From contig JBJMLS010000284.1 of NCBI GenBank assembly GCA_045805185.1, positions 1 to 17,617 on the forward strand: a stretch of DNA of 17,617 bases. Direction: 5' to 3'. The notes beneath the pieces are model-generated. The model was given only the letters and a program-made list of their open reading frames with translations, did not search any database and was not told the DNA's origin. The position numbers were made by a program, and so were the translations under genes. Origin of the DNA: JAHEYF01 sp045805185. Its GTDB lineage: Bacteria > Bacteroidota > Bacteroidia > B-17B0 > Aurantibacillaceae. Positions 1 through 7,968 of the stretch are shown here, piece by piece (the stretch's first letter is position 1; each line of letters begins with the position of its first letter).

Positions 1-759
1 GGAAGGTTCTATTCCGGCTACAAGAATACTGCATGGTACCAGGCTGATGTGAAAGAAAACGAATCCATGGCGGCTAAGCTGGGCTTCAGCAAGGTTTCCC
101 TTATGAAGCTTGCGGTCGCTAAAAAGATCAGGGATTTTTGCTCGGGAGGCGGCTTCCTTTTCGCCATGTGTTCTGCAACGGATAGTTATGATGTGGCGCT
201 GGCCGCTGAAGGAGTGGACATTTGTGAGAGCATGTTCGATCATGATGGGGCCGATCCGCAGATGAATAAAAAAATTGACGACAGCAAATGTTTCGCATTT
301 GAAAAATTTTCGCTCAGCACCAATCCTTACGAGTATGAATTTTCCACCATCGACACTTACAATTCCCGCACGCAAAAAGGCGTGACCAAGCAAAACGATT
401 ATTTTTCCCTTTTTGAATTCTCTGCCAAGTGGGATCCTGTTCCAACCATGCTGTGCCAGAGTCACGAACAACTGATCAAAGGCTTTTGGGGACAAACCGT
501 GGCCTTCGATAAAAGCTACATTAAGAAGAACGTACTGATCCTTGGCGAGAATAAAGCTGCCAATGAAGCGCGTTATATTCACGGGGATTACGGCAAAGGC
601 ACCTGGACCTTTTACGGTGGCCATGACCCTGAAGATTACCAGCACAGGGTGGAAGATCCTCCAACCGATCTGAACCTACACCCCAACTCCGCAGGATACA
701 GGCTTATCCTGAACAATGTGCTGTTTCCCGCTGCGAAGAAGAAGAAGCAGAAGACATAA
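1..759 (+). CDS. 3' part of a Bacteroidota protein of the family often labelled 'asparagine synthetase B'
   Basis: The reading frame is open from base 1 and ends with TAA at 757-759, so the 5' end lies outside the window; about 252 residues are visible. From memory it belongs to a roughly 400-residue Bacteroidota family that genome annotations commonly call asparagine synthetase B. The visible part has conserved-looking blocks such as FSAKWDPVPTML, GENKAANEARYIHG, WTFYGGHDPEDYQH and a lysine-rich tail (AAKKKKQKT). I see no PP-loop ATP-pyrophosphatase motif (SGGxDS) and no Asn synthase core, so the usual name is doubtful and the real function is unknown. The Gly/His-rich 'YGGHDPEDYQ' segment after 'GKGTW' vaguely resembles the end of class I glutamine-amidotransferase-like folds; this is weak inference. 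A GTG at 49 and an ATG at 67 are internal codons, not likely starts, because clear homologous-looking sequence lies before them. Confidence 0.7.
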   Translation, partial: GRFYSGYKNTAWYQADVKENESMAAKLGFSKVSLMKLAVAKKIRDFCSGGGFLFAMCSATDSYDVALAAEGVDICESMFDHDGADPQMNKKIDDSKCFAFEKFSLSTNPYEYEFSTIDTYNSRTQKGVTKQNDYFSLFEFSAKWDPVPTMLCQSHEQLIKGFWGQTVAFDKSYIKKNVLILGENKAANEARYIHGDYGKGTWTFYGGHDPEDYQHRVEDPPTDLNLHPNSAGYRLILNNVLFPAAKKKKQKT

Positions 760-808
760 AGGGTCGCATTCTTTTATTATTTTTAAAAGAAATTAAACCG
801 GTCCGCTT

Positions 809-1531
809 ATGAAACTAAGCTTGCTTTTCTTATTGAGCTTCTTTTTTGGATATCTGCACGCGCAGAATGATTCATCTCAGGACGAGAAAGTTACCACGAC
901 TTTTTATCTCCCGGAATTACAATGGGCCTTCGGAGCTGGTATTGGAATTCAAACACCATTTTCCGGATCAAAAGCGGTCAACGACAGTTATTACAATTCA
1001 ACAATAAACACCGGAGCAGCCGGATGGGTAAATGCAGTAAGAGCAAATGGAAATATTCAACATACTATTCAGCTAAAAGTATCTTATCGCGAAGGAAGCT
1101 TTAAAACTTCTACCGGATCGCATTTTCCAACCATAGCTACCGGCTCTTTTCGTCTCATTCGTTCTGAAATAGGAACGCTGATCACCAAATCATATGGAGA
1201 AAGAAAAAACTTTTTTTTCGGAGCGGGTGTACATTTGGGCATTATGCCTTATGTTCGGGGAAATGCTGTTACCACATCCTCCGCACCTGTAAATTATAAC
1301 ATGGCTTTAATGACTACTGTAACCACTTATAATAACCCCGGCCCGTTAATGACTAAGGCATATGTTGGATTTGACGTGGATTTACATCAGCAGATTCGCT
1401 TCAATTCCGGAAATTGCCTCTTGCTGGGTATAAACGCTAAAATCGAATCGCCCGAAATTCCCGGGAGCCGGTCCGATAAAATGGCAGATGTCTACTTTGC
1501 ATACAAATTCTATAGAAAACCAAAAAAATGA
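809..1531 (+). CDS. Secreted or outer-membrane barrel-like protein, unknown function
   Basis: Predicted protein of 240 residues with a clear signal peptide (MKLSLLFLLSFFFGYLHAQ, likely cleaved near residues 18-19, SPase I type, no lipobox Cys). The mature part alternates hydrophobic and polar residues in glycine- and aromatic-rich stretches (WAFGAGIGIQTPF, NFFFGAGVHLGIMPYVRG, KAYVGFDVDLHQQIRF, DVYFAYKFYRK). This pattern suggests a small 8- to 10-stranded outer-membrane beta-barrel. The C-terminus ends KFYRKPKK rather than in an aromatic residue, so a canonical barrel-assembly signal is not obvious. It starts 49 bases after the preceding gene with no strong terminator between them, so co-transcription is possible; a TATTTTTA near-match to the -7 element at 778-785 could also give it its own promoter. 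I do not recognise a named family. Confidence 0.7.
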   Translation: MKLSLLFLLSFFFGYLHAQNDSSQDEKVTTTFYLPELQWAFGAGIGIQTPFSGSKAVNDSYYNSTINTGAAGWVNAVRANGNIQHTIQLKVSYREGSFKTSTGSHFPTIATGSFRLIRSEIGTLITKSYGERKNFFFGAGVHLGIMPYVRGNAVTTSSAPVNYNMALMTTVTTYNNPGPLMTKAYVGFDVDLHQQIRFNSGNCLLLGINAKIESPEIPGSRSDKMADVYFAYKFYRKPKK

Positions 1532-1604
1532 CTTACCCCCCAAAAAAATAGAGCATAGTTCAAAAAATGTTAGCTTTTTTCTAAAGCACCCCCTGTTTTT
1601 TTGA

Positions 1605-1612
1605 TATCTTTG
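1605..1612 (+). promoter_or_regulatory. Putative -7 promoter element of glnN
   Basis: TATCTTTG is an exact match to the Bacteroidota -7 consensus TAnnTTTG. It ends 18 bases before the ATG at 1631, giving an expected 5' leader of about a dozen A-rich bases. No clear -33 TTTG/TTG is seen at the usual distance. Its position also argues that the first in-frame possible start (TTG at 1601) is not used, because transcription would begin downstream of it. Confidence 0.6.
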
Positions 1613-1630
1613 CCAAAAAAAATACAAAAT

Positions 1631-3820
1631 ATGGCAAATCGTCGTTTTTCCGCCCTCGACCAGGTTATCAGCCGCAAACCTGTTGAGCTGAACATTCCCA
1701 AAGGTCAGGTTTCAACTTATTATGGCTCGCATGTGTTTGGAATAGACGCCATGCGCGAATTCCTGAGTGAAGAGGCTTTCATCAGCGTTATGGACGCGAT
1801 GGAAAAAGGCTCTCCTATCGACCGGAAGATCGCCGACCAGGTTGCCGCCTGTATGAAGGCCTGGGCGCAAAGCAAAGACGTAACGCATTATACACATTGG
1901 TTCCAGCCTTTAACCGGAACAACAGCTGAAAAGCATGACGGCTTCTTTGATCCGATCGGCGGTGGCCGTGTGATCGAGCGTTTTGGAGGCGGACAGCTGG
2001 TGCAGCAGGAACCGGACGCATCCAGTTTCCCAAGCGGCGGGATCCGTAATACTTTTGAGGCGCGTGGTTATACTGCCTGGGATCCTACTTCGCCTGCTTT
2101 TATCTGGGGAAAAACGCTTTGTATTCCTACTATATTTGTTTCCTATACAGGAGAGGCGCTGGATTATAAAACGCCTTTATTAAAATCCTTGCACGCGCTT
2201 GACAAAGCGGCAACAGAGGTTTGCCAGTACTTCGACAAGAATGTAACTAAAGTAATTGCTACCCTTGGCTGGGAGCAGGAATATTTCCTGGTTGACGCAG
2301 CGCTGTACAACGTACGCTTTGATCTTCAGCAAACCGGACGCACCTTATTTGGTCATTCGGCAGCAAAAGGACAGCAATTGGAAGATCATTACTGGGGTTC
2401 CATTCCTGAGCGGGCGCTTGCCTTCATGCATGATTTTGAATACGAATCGCATTTATTGGGAATTCCAGTAAAGACTCGTCATAACGAAGTTGCACCGGGC
2501 CAGTTCGAGTGCGCACCAGTATTTGAAGAAGTGAACCTGGCAGTGGACCACAATTGCTTATTGATGGATGTAATGGAAAAAGTGGCGATGCGTCATAACC
2601 TGCGCGTATTGTTACATGAAAAACCTTTCGCAGGCGTTAACGGAAGCGGAAAGCACAACAACTGGAGCCTCGCTACCAATACAGGTAAAAATTTATTGAG
2701 TCCGGGTAAAACCCCAAAAACAAACTTACAGTTCCTTACTTTCTTTGTAAATACCATTAAAGCTGTTCATGAACACGCCGATCTGTTACGTGCATCGATC
2801 GCCACAGCTAATAACGATCACCGTTTAGGAGCGAATGAAGCGCCTCCCGCGATCATGTCCGTGTTCCTGGGTTCGCAGCTGAACAACATACTCGATGAAC
2901 TGGAGAAAAGTGTACACTCCGGAAAAATGAGTCCTGAAGAAAAGACCGCTTTGAAAATGGGAATAGGTAAGATCCCTGACATATTACTGGACAATACTGA
3001 CCGCAACCGGACCTCGCCCTTTGCTTTTACCGGAAATAAATTTGAGTTTCGCGCTGTCGGCTCTTCCGCTAATTGCTCAGGAGCCATGACTGTATTGAAT
3101 GCCATTGTAGCCGAACAACTCAATAAATTCAAACAGGATGTAGATGCGCTCATCGATAAAAAAGTCGAAAAAGATGAAGCCATTTTCCAAGTGCTGAAGA
3201 AGTACATTGTGGATTCGAAAGTGATCCGCTTTGAGGGAAATGGCTATGGTGATGAATGGGTAAAAGAAGCGAAAAAAAGAGGCCTGAATAATATAACCAC
3301 AACGCCGCTTGCATTAGATGCTTATGTTGCAAAGAAATCGCTGAAGCTTTTTGAAGACCTCAGCATTATGAGTCACCGTGAACAGGAAGCGCGTCATGAG
3401 ATCTACCTGGAAACATATACAAAGAAGATCCAGATCGAATCGCGGATCATCGGTGATATGGTATTGAACCAGATCATTCCCGCAGGGATCAAATACCAGA
3501 AAACCATTGTAGACAATATACAGGGCCTGAAGAATATTTTCAGCGCATCGGAATTCAAAGATGCCGCTGCTCACCAGCTGGACATTGTAAAGGAGATTTC
3601 CGAGCACATCAATGTAATTAAATCAGATGTATGGAAAATGACCGAAGAGCGCAAAAAAGCCAATAACCTGGATAGCGCTAAAAAGCAGGCGATCGCCTAT
3701 TGCGAGAAGGTTAAGCCTTATTTCGACACCATTCGCTACCATGTTGACAAACTTGAGCTCATTGTTGACGATACGCTTTGGACCCTTCCGAAGTACCGTG
3801 AATTACTCAATCTCAGATAG
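1631..3820 (+). CDS. glnN: Type III glutamine synthetase (GSIII, GlnN)
   Basis: Catalyses ATP-dependent condensation of ammonia with glutamate to glutamine, the main entry of ammonium into organic nitrogen; cytoplasmic, and GSIII enzymes form dodecamers. With the start at 1631 (MANRRFSALDQ) the protein is 729 residues, the usual size of the Bacteroides-type GSIII. The reading frame is open further up to a TTG at 1601, but the promoter element at 1605-1612 overlaps that extension. Visible motifs: WEQEYF (214-219, metal-binding Glu), RHNEVAPGQFE (283-293), GVNGSGKHNNWS (335-346, with the nucleotide/glutamate-site His342), and TDRNRTSPFAFTGNKFEFR (456-474), all characteristic of GSIII rather than GSI or GSII. 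It appears monocistronic, with its own promoter and a strong terminator just downstream. No PII or regulator gene is adjacent. Identification is very secure. Confidence 0.97.
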   Translation: MANRRFSALDQVISRKPVELNIPKGQVSTYYGSHVFGIDAMREFLSEEAFISVMDAMEKGSPIDRKIADQVAACMKAWAQSKDVTHYTHWFQPLTGTTAEKHDGFFDPIGGGRVIERFGGGQLVQQEPDASSFPSGGIRNTFEARGYTAWDPTSPAFIWGKTLCIPTIFVSYTGEALDYKTPLLKSLHALDKAATEVCQYFDKNVTKVIATLGWEQEYFLVDAALYNVRFDLQQTGRTLFGHSAAKGQQLEDHYWGSIPERALAFMHDFEYESHLLGIPVKTRHNEVAPGQFECAPVFEEVNLAVDHNCLLMDVMEKVAMRHNLRVLLHEKPFAGVNGSGKHNNWSLATNTGKNLLSPGKTPKTNLQFLTFFVNTIKAVHEHADLLRASIATANNDHRLGANEAPPAIMSVFLGSQLNNILDELEKSVHSGKMSPEEKTALKMGIGKIPDILLDNTDRNRTSPFAFTGNKFEFRAVGSSANCSGAMTVLNAIVAEQLNKFKQDVDALIDKKVEKDEAIFQVLKKYIVDSKVIRFEGNGYGDEWVKEAKKRGLNNITTTPLALDAYVAKKSLKLFEDLSIMSHREQEARHEIYLETYTKKIQIESRIIGDMVLNQIIPAGIKYQKTIVDNIQGLKNIFSASEFKDAAAHQLDIVKEISEHINVIKSDVWKMTEERKKANNLDSAKKQAIAYCEKVKPYFDTIRYHVDKLELIVDDTLWTLPKYRELLNLR

Positions 3821-3826
3821 AAATCG

Positions 3827-3854
3827 AAAAGTCCTGAAGCTCAGGACTTTTTTT
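3827..3854 (+). terminator. Rho-independent terminator after glnN
   Basis: Perfect 11-bp stem: AAAAGTCCTGA (3827-3837) pairs with TCAGGACTTTT (3841-3851) around the loop AGC, followed by a T-run to 3854. It begins 6 bases after the glnN stop codon. Confidence 0.9.
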
Positions 3855-3921
3855 AACACTAATCTGTACCCGACGAGTTCAATTTTTTTTCCGATTAATG
3901 GCAGTTTTAACAAAATAGTGT

Positions 3922-3929
3922 TATCTTAG
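3922..3929 (+). promoter_or_regulatory. Possible -7 element of the PorE-like gene
   Basis: TATCTTAG differs from TAnnTTTG at one position and lies 29 bases before the ATG at 3959, in a gap bounded upstream by the glnN terminator, so a promoter is required somewhere here. No convincing -33 element is seen. Confidence 0.4.
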
Positions 3930-3958
3930 CGGTCACAATTATTAAACAACAACTAAAA

Positions 3959-6028
3959 ATGATTATGTTCAGGAAAATTTCACTTTCATTAGCATTGGTT
4001 GCGGTATTTTCGTTTACCGCAGTTGCTCAGAAAAACTTCTTCAAAGAGGCGGAAAAAGCGTTTGGAGTAAAAGAATATTTCGGAGCGATAGACCTTTACA
4101 AGAAGGCTTATATTAAGGAAAAGAAGGCTGAGAAAAAGGCCAAGATCCTTTTCCGCACAGCAGAGTGCTACCGCCACATTAATTCAATAAAAGAGGCTGA
4201 ATCCTATTATTCAAAAGCGATTAAAGCCAATTATCCTGATCCGATGTCTTATTATTATATCGGGGAGATCAAGAAGGAGCAAATGCTTTATAACGAAGCC
4301 ATTTCTGAATTCGAGAATTACAAGAAATCCAATCCATCCGATCCAAGAGCGGAGAGTCAGATCAAGGCTTGTGAACTTGCCCAGAAATGGAAAGACAATC
4401 CAACCCGTCATAAGATCGAGAACATGGCGCTGTTCAATTCCAAGCAGGAAGATTTCGGCCCGTCTTTTACAGATAAAAAATACACTACGCTTGTGTTCAC
4501 TTCAACACGCGAAGGAAGTGTTGGCGGTCACATGGACGGAACAACAGGAGAACTTCACTCGGACCTGTTCGAAACCAAAATGGACAAGAATGGTAAGTGG
4601 AGCACTCCAACTGATTTAGGTGAGCCGATCAATTCACCGGTTAACGAAGGTACAGCGGTTGTTTCTAAAAAAGGAGATTTCATGATGTTCACCCGTTGCG
4701 AAGAGCAAAAAAACAAAAAAACACGTTGTCACTTATACATGGCCAAGAAACAAGGTCCATCCTGGGCAGTTCCTGAACTGGTTCCTTTTAATGTGGACAG
4801 CTTTAACTTTGCACATCCTACCCTTTCTCCTGACGGAAATACACTTTACTTCGCTTCCAACATGACCGGAACTTATGGTAGTTCTGATATCTGGATGAGC
4901 GAATTTGATAAAAAAGCCAAAACATGGGGAACTCCGGTAAACCTTGGACCTGCAGTAAATACTGACGGACAGGAAATGTATCCATATATGCATAACGACG
5001 GGAAAACACTTTACTTCTCTTCGAACAAGCACTTAGGTATGGGCGGTCTTGACATCTTCAGAATTGAAAAGGATGCAAACGGTAAATTCACCAAAACTCC
5101 TGAGAACTTAAAATACCCTTTAAACTCAGCATTTGATGATTTCGGAATTCTTTATGAAGGGACAAAAGAAAGAGGTTACTTCTCTTCTAACCGCGAAGGC
5201 GGAAAAGGAAGCGATGACATTTATTCTTTCGTACTTCCTCCACTGATCTTCAAAGCTAAAGGAACTGTAAAAAGCAGCAAGGACCAGACTGTGGTTCCAA
5301 ACTGCTCGATTATTCTAAAAGGCAGCGACGGAACTTTAGTTCAGGCTAAGTCCGATGCTAAGGGTGAGTTCTTAATGGAACTGAAGCCTGAAGTATCTTA
5401 CGAAGTATATACCGAAACGGATAAGAACCTGAAAACACCAACCGCTCCGTTGAGCTTCCTTGCATCAACCGACAGGGGTAAATTTACTACGGTAGGTCTG
5501 CAGGAATCACAGGATTTTCAGAAAGACTTTTTACTTACACCGGTTGAGGCAGAGATTAAGTTCCCTGCTGTGCAATACGACTTAGGTAAAGCTACCTTAA
5601 GGAAAGAATCTGAGGATTCCCTGAACTATCTCTTAAAAACGCTTAATGACAATCCAACGATCGTGATCGAGCTTAGCGCACACACGGATAGCCGCGGTAG
5701 CACTGCTTCTAACGATAAACTATCACAGGCCCGCGCCCAAAGCTGCGTTGACTACCTCATCTCTAAAGGTATTCCTCAGGCCCGCTTAGTGGCGAAAGGT
5801 TATGGCGAACGTAAATTAAAGATCACTGATGCGCAGATCGCGAAAGCTAAGACAAAAGAAGAAAAAGAAGCGCTGCACCAGTTGAACCGTCGTACCGTAT
5901 TCAAGATCCTTAACTGGGATTTCGTAGACCCGACTAAACCAAAAGTAGAGATCCCGAAATATCACCCACCGGTAAAAGGTGAGGAAGATGCAGATAAGAT
6001 CGAAACAGTAGATCCTGATCACCAATAA
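3959..6028 (+). CDS. PorE-like TPR / PD40 propeller / CRD-like / OmpA periplasmic protein
   Basis: Envelope protein of 689 residues with a signal peptide (MIMFRKISLSLALVAVFSFTAVAQ, cleaved near residue 23; no lipobox Cys). Domains in order: TPR helices at about 27-145; PD40/WD40-like beta-propeller at about 155-425, with repeats such as LSPDGNTLYFASN (289-301), NDGKTLYFSSN (346-356) and GYFSSNREGG (406-415); a carboxypeptidase-regulatory/transthyretin-like sandwich at about 432-490; and an OmpA C-terminal peptidoglycan-binding domain at about 535-652 with HTDSRG (575-580) and LSQARA (588-593). Asp577 and Arg592 are 15 residues apart, matching the diaminopimelate-binding Asp/Arg pair of OmpA. 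This domain order is that of PorE (PG1058), a type IX secretion component in Porphyromonas gingivalis, which is described as a lipoprotein. Many Bacteroidota have several paralogues of this architecture, so T9SS membership is inference. An ATG two codons downstream (3965) is an equally possible start. The gene is flanked by terminators and so monocistronic. Confidence 0.9.
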   Translation: MIMFRKISLSLALVAVFSFTAVAQKNFFKEAEKAFGVKEYFGAIDLYKKAYIKEKKAEKKAKILFRTAECYRHINSIKEAESYYSKAIKANYPDPMSYYYIGEIKKEQMLYNEAISEFENYKKSNPSDPRAESQIKACELAQKWKDNPTRHKIENMALFNSKQEDFGPSFTDKKYTTLVFTSTREGSVGGHMDGTTGELHSDLFETKMDKNGKWSTPTDLGEPINSPVNEGTAVVSKKGDFMMFTRCEEQKNKKTRCHLYMAKKQGPSWAVPELVPFNVDSFNFAHPTLSPDGNTLYFASNMTGTYGSSDIWMSEFDKKAKTWGTPVNLGPAVNTDGQEMYPYMHNDGKTLYFSSNKHLGMGGLDIFRIEKDANGKFTKTPENLKYPLNSAFDDFGILYEGTKERGYFSSNREGGKGSDDIYSFVLPPLIFKAKGTVKSSKDQTVVPNCSIILKGSDGTLVQAKSDAKGEFLMELKPEVSYEVYTETDKNLKTPTAPLSFLASTDRGKFTTVGLQESQDFQKDFLLTPVEAEIKFPAVQYDLGKATLRKESEDSLNYLLKTLNDNPTIVIELSAHTDSRGSTASNDKLSQARAQSCVDYLISKGIPQARLVAKGYGERKLKITDAQIAKAKTKEEKEALHQLNRRTVFKILNWDFVDPTKPKVEIPKYHPPVKGEEDADKIETVDPDHQ

Positions 6029-6037
6029 TAATTAAAG

Positions 6038-6067
6038 ATCCCTCCGCTAAACGGGGGGATTTTTTTT
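6038..6067 (+). terminator. Rho-independent terminator after the PorE-like gene
   Basis: Nine-bp stem ATCCCTCCG (6038-6046) with CGGGGGGAT (6052-6060), including one G-U pair, loop CTAAA, followed by a T-run through 6067. It starts 9 bases after the stop codon. Confidence 0.9.
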
Positions 6068-6199
6068 GTCTTATTGAACGCAGTTTGCACGAATTCTTTA
6101 TTCAAATGATCTGTTGGATCAGTCCAGACCATCAGCCTGGTCCGGTTCCATTCTCATATTTTATCCTGTTAATCTGCGCCATCAGCGTTCCATTTTTCG

Positions 6200-6207
6200 T
6201 ATTTTTG
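6200..6207 (+). promoter_or_regulatory. -7 promoter element immediately before purM
   Basis: TATTTTTG matches TAnnTTTG exactly and ends only 4 bases before the purM ATG at 6212. Transcription from it would begin at or within a few bases of the start codon, predicting a leaderless or nearly leaderless mRNA. No clear -33 motif is visible in the 40 bases upstream. Confidence 0.55.
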
Positions 6208-6211
6208 CCTA

Positions 6212-7411
6212 ATGTCAGACATTAAATATAACCAGCGCGGCGTGTCCGCTTCCAAAGAAGATGTACATGCTGCAATTTCAAAAATTGATAAAGGACTTTT
6301 TCCTAAGGCTTTTTGCAAAATTGTTGCCGACCAACTTAGCTGTGATGAAGAATATTGCATTGTAATGCATGCGGATGGGGCCGGCACAAAATCTTCCCTG
6401 GCTTATATTTACTGGAAGGAAACAGGTGATCTCAATGTATGGAAGGGAATTGCCCAGGATGCGATCATTATGAATACAGATGATCTTTTATGTGTCGGAG
6501 CGATTGATAATATCCTGCTCTCCTCAACGATCGGGAGAAATAAGAATTTAATTCCGGGAGAAGTTATTGCCGAGCTTATTAATGGGACAGAAGAAGTACT
6601 GGTGAATTTGCGTAAGCACGGGATCGGGATCAATTCTACCGGAGGCGAAACAGCCGATGTAGGTGACCTGGTACGTACTATAATTGTTGATTCAACCGTG
6701 GTTGCCCGCATGAAAAGAGCGGATGTGATCTCCAATCATACCATACAGGCCGGCGACCTTATCATTGGTCTTGCCAGCGCTGGCAAAGCAAGTTACGAGA
6801 ATGAGTACAACGGGGGAATGGGTAGCAACGGACTGACCTCTGCCCGTCACGATGTATTTGGAAAATACCTGGCGGAAAAATACCCGGAATCGTATGATAA
6901 AAGCTTGCCCGAAAATGTAGTGTACTGCGGGAACTTAAAGCCTACCGACAAAGTGGAAGTTGAATATAAAGATGTGGACGGATCACTTAAAAAAGAAAAT
7001 ATCGACGCTGCAAAACTTGTGCTCTCTCCTACCCGGACCTACGCACCTATCATTAAGCAAATTATTGAAAAGCATAAACACAAGATACACGGCATCGTGC
7101 ATTGCAGCGGCGGAGCTCAAACCAAAGTCCTGCATTTTGTAGACAATGTTCATGTTATAAAAGATAATCTGTTTGAATTACCGCCTCTCTTTAAACTGAT
7201 CCATGATCAGTCGCATACCGACTGGAAAGAAATGTACAAAGTATTCAATATGGGACATCGCATGGAACTGTATGCTCCTGCTGAAATAGCGGATAGTATC
7301 ATTGCAATCGCTGAAAGCTTTAATGTGGAAGCTAAAATTGTGGGCAGAGTTGAGGCTGCTAAAGAAAAAAAACTGACCATCCGTTCGGAATTCGGTGAGT
7401 TTGTCTATTAG
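6212..7411 (+). CDS. purM: Phosphoribosylformylglycinamidine cyclo-ligase (AIR synthase)
   Basis: Fifth step of de novo purine synthesis: ATP-dependent ring closure of FGAM to aminoimidazole ribotide, in the cytoplasm. The 399-residue product is the longer Bacteroidota form of PurM; enterobacterial PurM is about 345 residues. Visible signatures: the N-terminal nucleotide-loop region YNQRGVSASKEDV (6-18), ADGAGTKSSLAY (54-65, equivalent to the DGVGTK motif), NTDDLLCVGA (88-97), STGGETADVGDLVR (142-155) and YNGGMGSNGLTSARHD in the second half. The start at 6212 is fixed by the conserved N-terminal SxxKYxQRG block; the next Met is residue 52. No other pur gene is beside it. It converges on the response regulator gene, with only 11 bases between the two stop codons and no recognisable terminator there. 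Confidence 0.95.
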   Translation: MSDIKYNQRGVSASKEDVHAAISKIDKGLFPKAFCKIVADQLSCDEEYCIVMHADGAGTKSSLAYIYWKETGDLNVWKGIAQDAIIMNTDDLLCVGAIDNILLSSTIGRNKNLIPGEVIAELINGTEEVLVNLRKHGIGINSTGGETADVGDLVRTIIVDSTVVARMKRADVISNHTIQAGDLIIGLASAGKASYENEYNGGMGSNGLTSARHDVFGKYLAEKYPESYDKSLPENVVYCGNLKPTDKVEVEYKDVDGSLKKENIDAAKLVLSPTRTYAPIIKQIIEKHKHKIHGIVHCSGGAQTKVLHFVDNVHVIKDNLFELPPLFKLIHDQSHTDWKEMYKVFNMGHRMELYAPAEIADSIIAIAESFNVEAKIVGRVEAAKEKKLTIRSEFGEFVY

Positions 7412-7422
7412 AATTCTGAAGG

Positions 7423-7854
7423 CTAAACATATTCACAACCCGGATGAATGCTTAAGTTCCAGTAATTAATTATTGTTTCGAGTTGCCTTGCCATGCCCTG
7501 TATGTCATTTGGTTTGACGAAATATCCCTGCAACCTGTAATCGTAAGCTTCTTCCAATTGGGCCCTGGTCACAGAAGTGCTGGAGAATATAAAAGGAAGA
7601 GCGCGTTTCTTTAATTTTTTGTTTCTGTCAATCGCTCTTTTTAAGTCAAGACCATTCATTTTAGGCATATTCATATCTGAAATTACCAGGAATATTTTAT
7701 CGTCTGTTTCCTCAAGGTATTCCAAAGCGTCTTCGGGATCATAAAAGTACTCCAGGTCAGCATGAATATTCAGCTCTTTGAGGGCAATTAAAAGAAGTTT
7801 TTTTTCAAATTTTTCATCGTCTATTAGAATAATTTTTCCCCTCAGCTTTTTCAT
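7423..7854 (-). CDS. Single-domain response regulator (CheY-like receiver)
   Basis: The 143-residue protein is a receiver domain with no attached output domain. Visible phosphorylation-site residues: acidic pair Asp12-Asp13 (IILIDDE), phospho-acceptor Asp60 (LVISDMNMPKMNG, 57-68), the Ser/Thr switch (FSSTS, 90-94) and the conserved Lys114 in FVKPND. All key residues are present, so it should be phosphorylatable. No histidine kinase or other partner lies in the window, so it is an orphan regulator that probably acts by protein contact or as a phosphorelay shuttle. The reading frame begins at the ATG at 7854 (MKKLRGKIILIDD), the usual distance from the first beta-strand. Minus strand, convergent with purM and divergent from the small ORF at 8089. 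Confidence 0.92.
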   Translation of the reverse strand: MKKLRGKIILIDDEKFEKKLLLIALKELNIHADLEYFYDPEDALEYLEETDDKIFLVISDMNMPKMNGLDLKRAIDRNKKLKKRALPFIFSSTSVTRAQLEEAYDYRLQGYFVKPNDIQGMARQLETIINYWNLSIHPGCEYV

Positions 7855-7968
7855 ATTCCAATTTCTTTACATAACATTAATACCAGCGCCATACCTGTAT
7901 AGCCAAATTCATACCCCGCTCCTTGCGAAAAATAGTGCGTGAAAATACCTCATTAAAAAAAGGATCAG

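Noticed and set aside
2818..3207. Minus-strand 129-residue ORF inside glnN
   Set aside because: It lies wholly within the conserved GSIII coding sequence in antisense and shows no domain; a shadow of glnN codon use. The same applies to antisense ORFs in gyrB (10071-10499) and the TPR gene (14478-14897).
6068..6199. GACCA/TGGTC short dyad between the PorE-like gene and purM as a purine regulator site or riboswitch
   Set aside because: Only a 5-bp stem with a 6-base loop, no conserved purine-riboswitch core, and the promoter element lies downstream of it.
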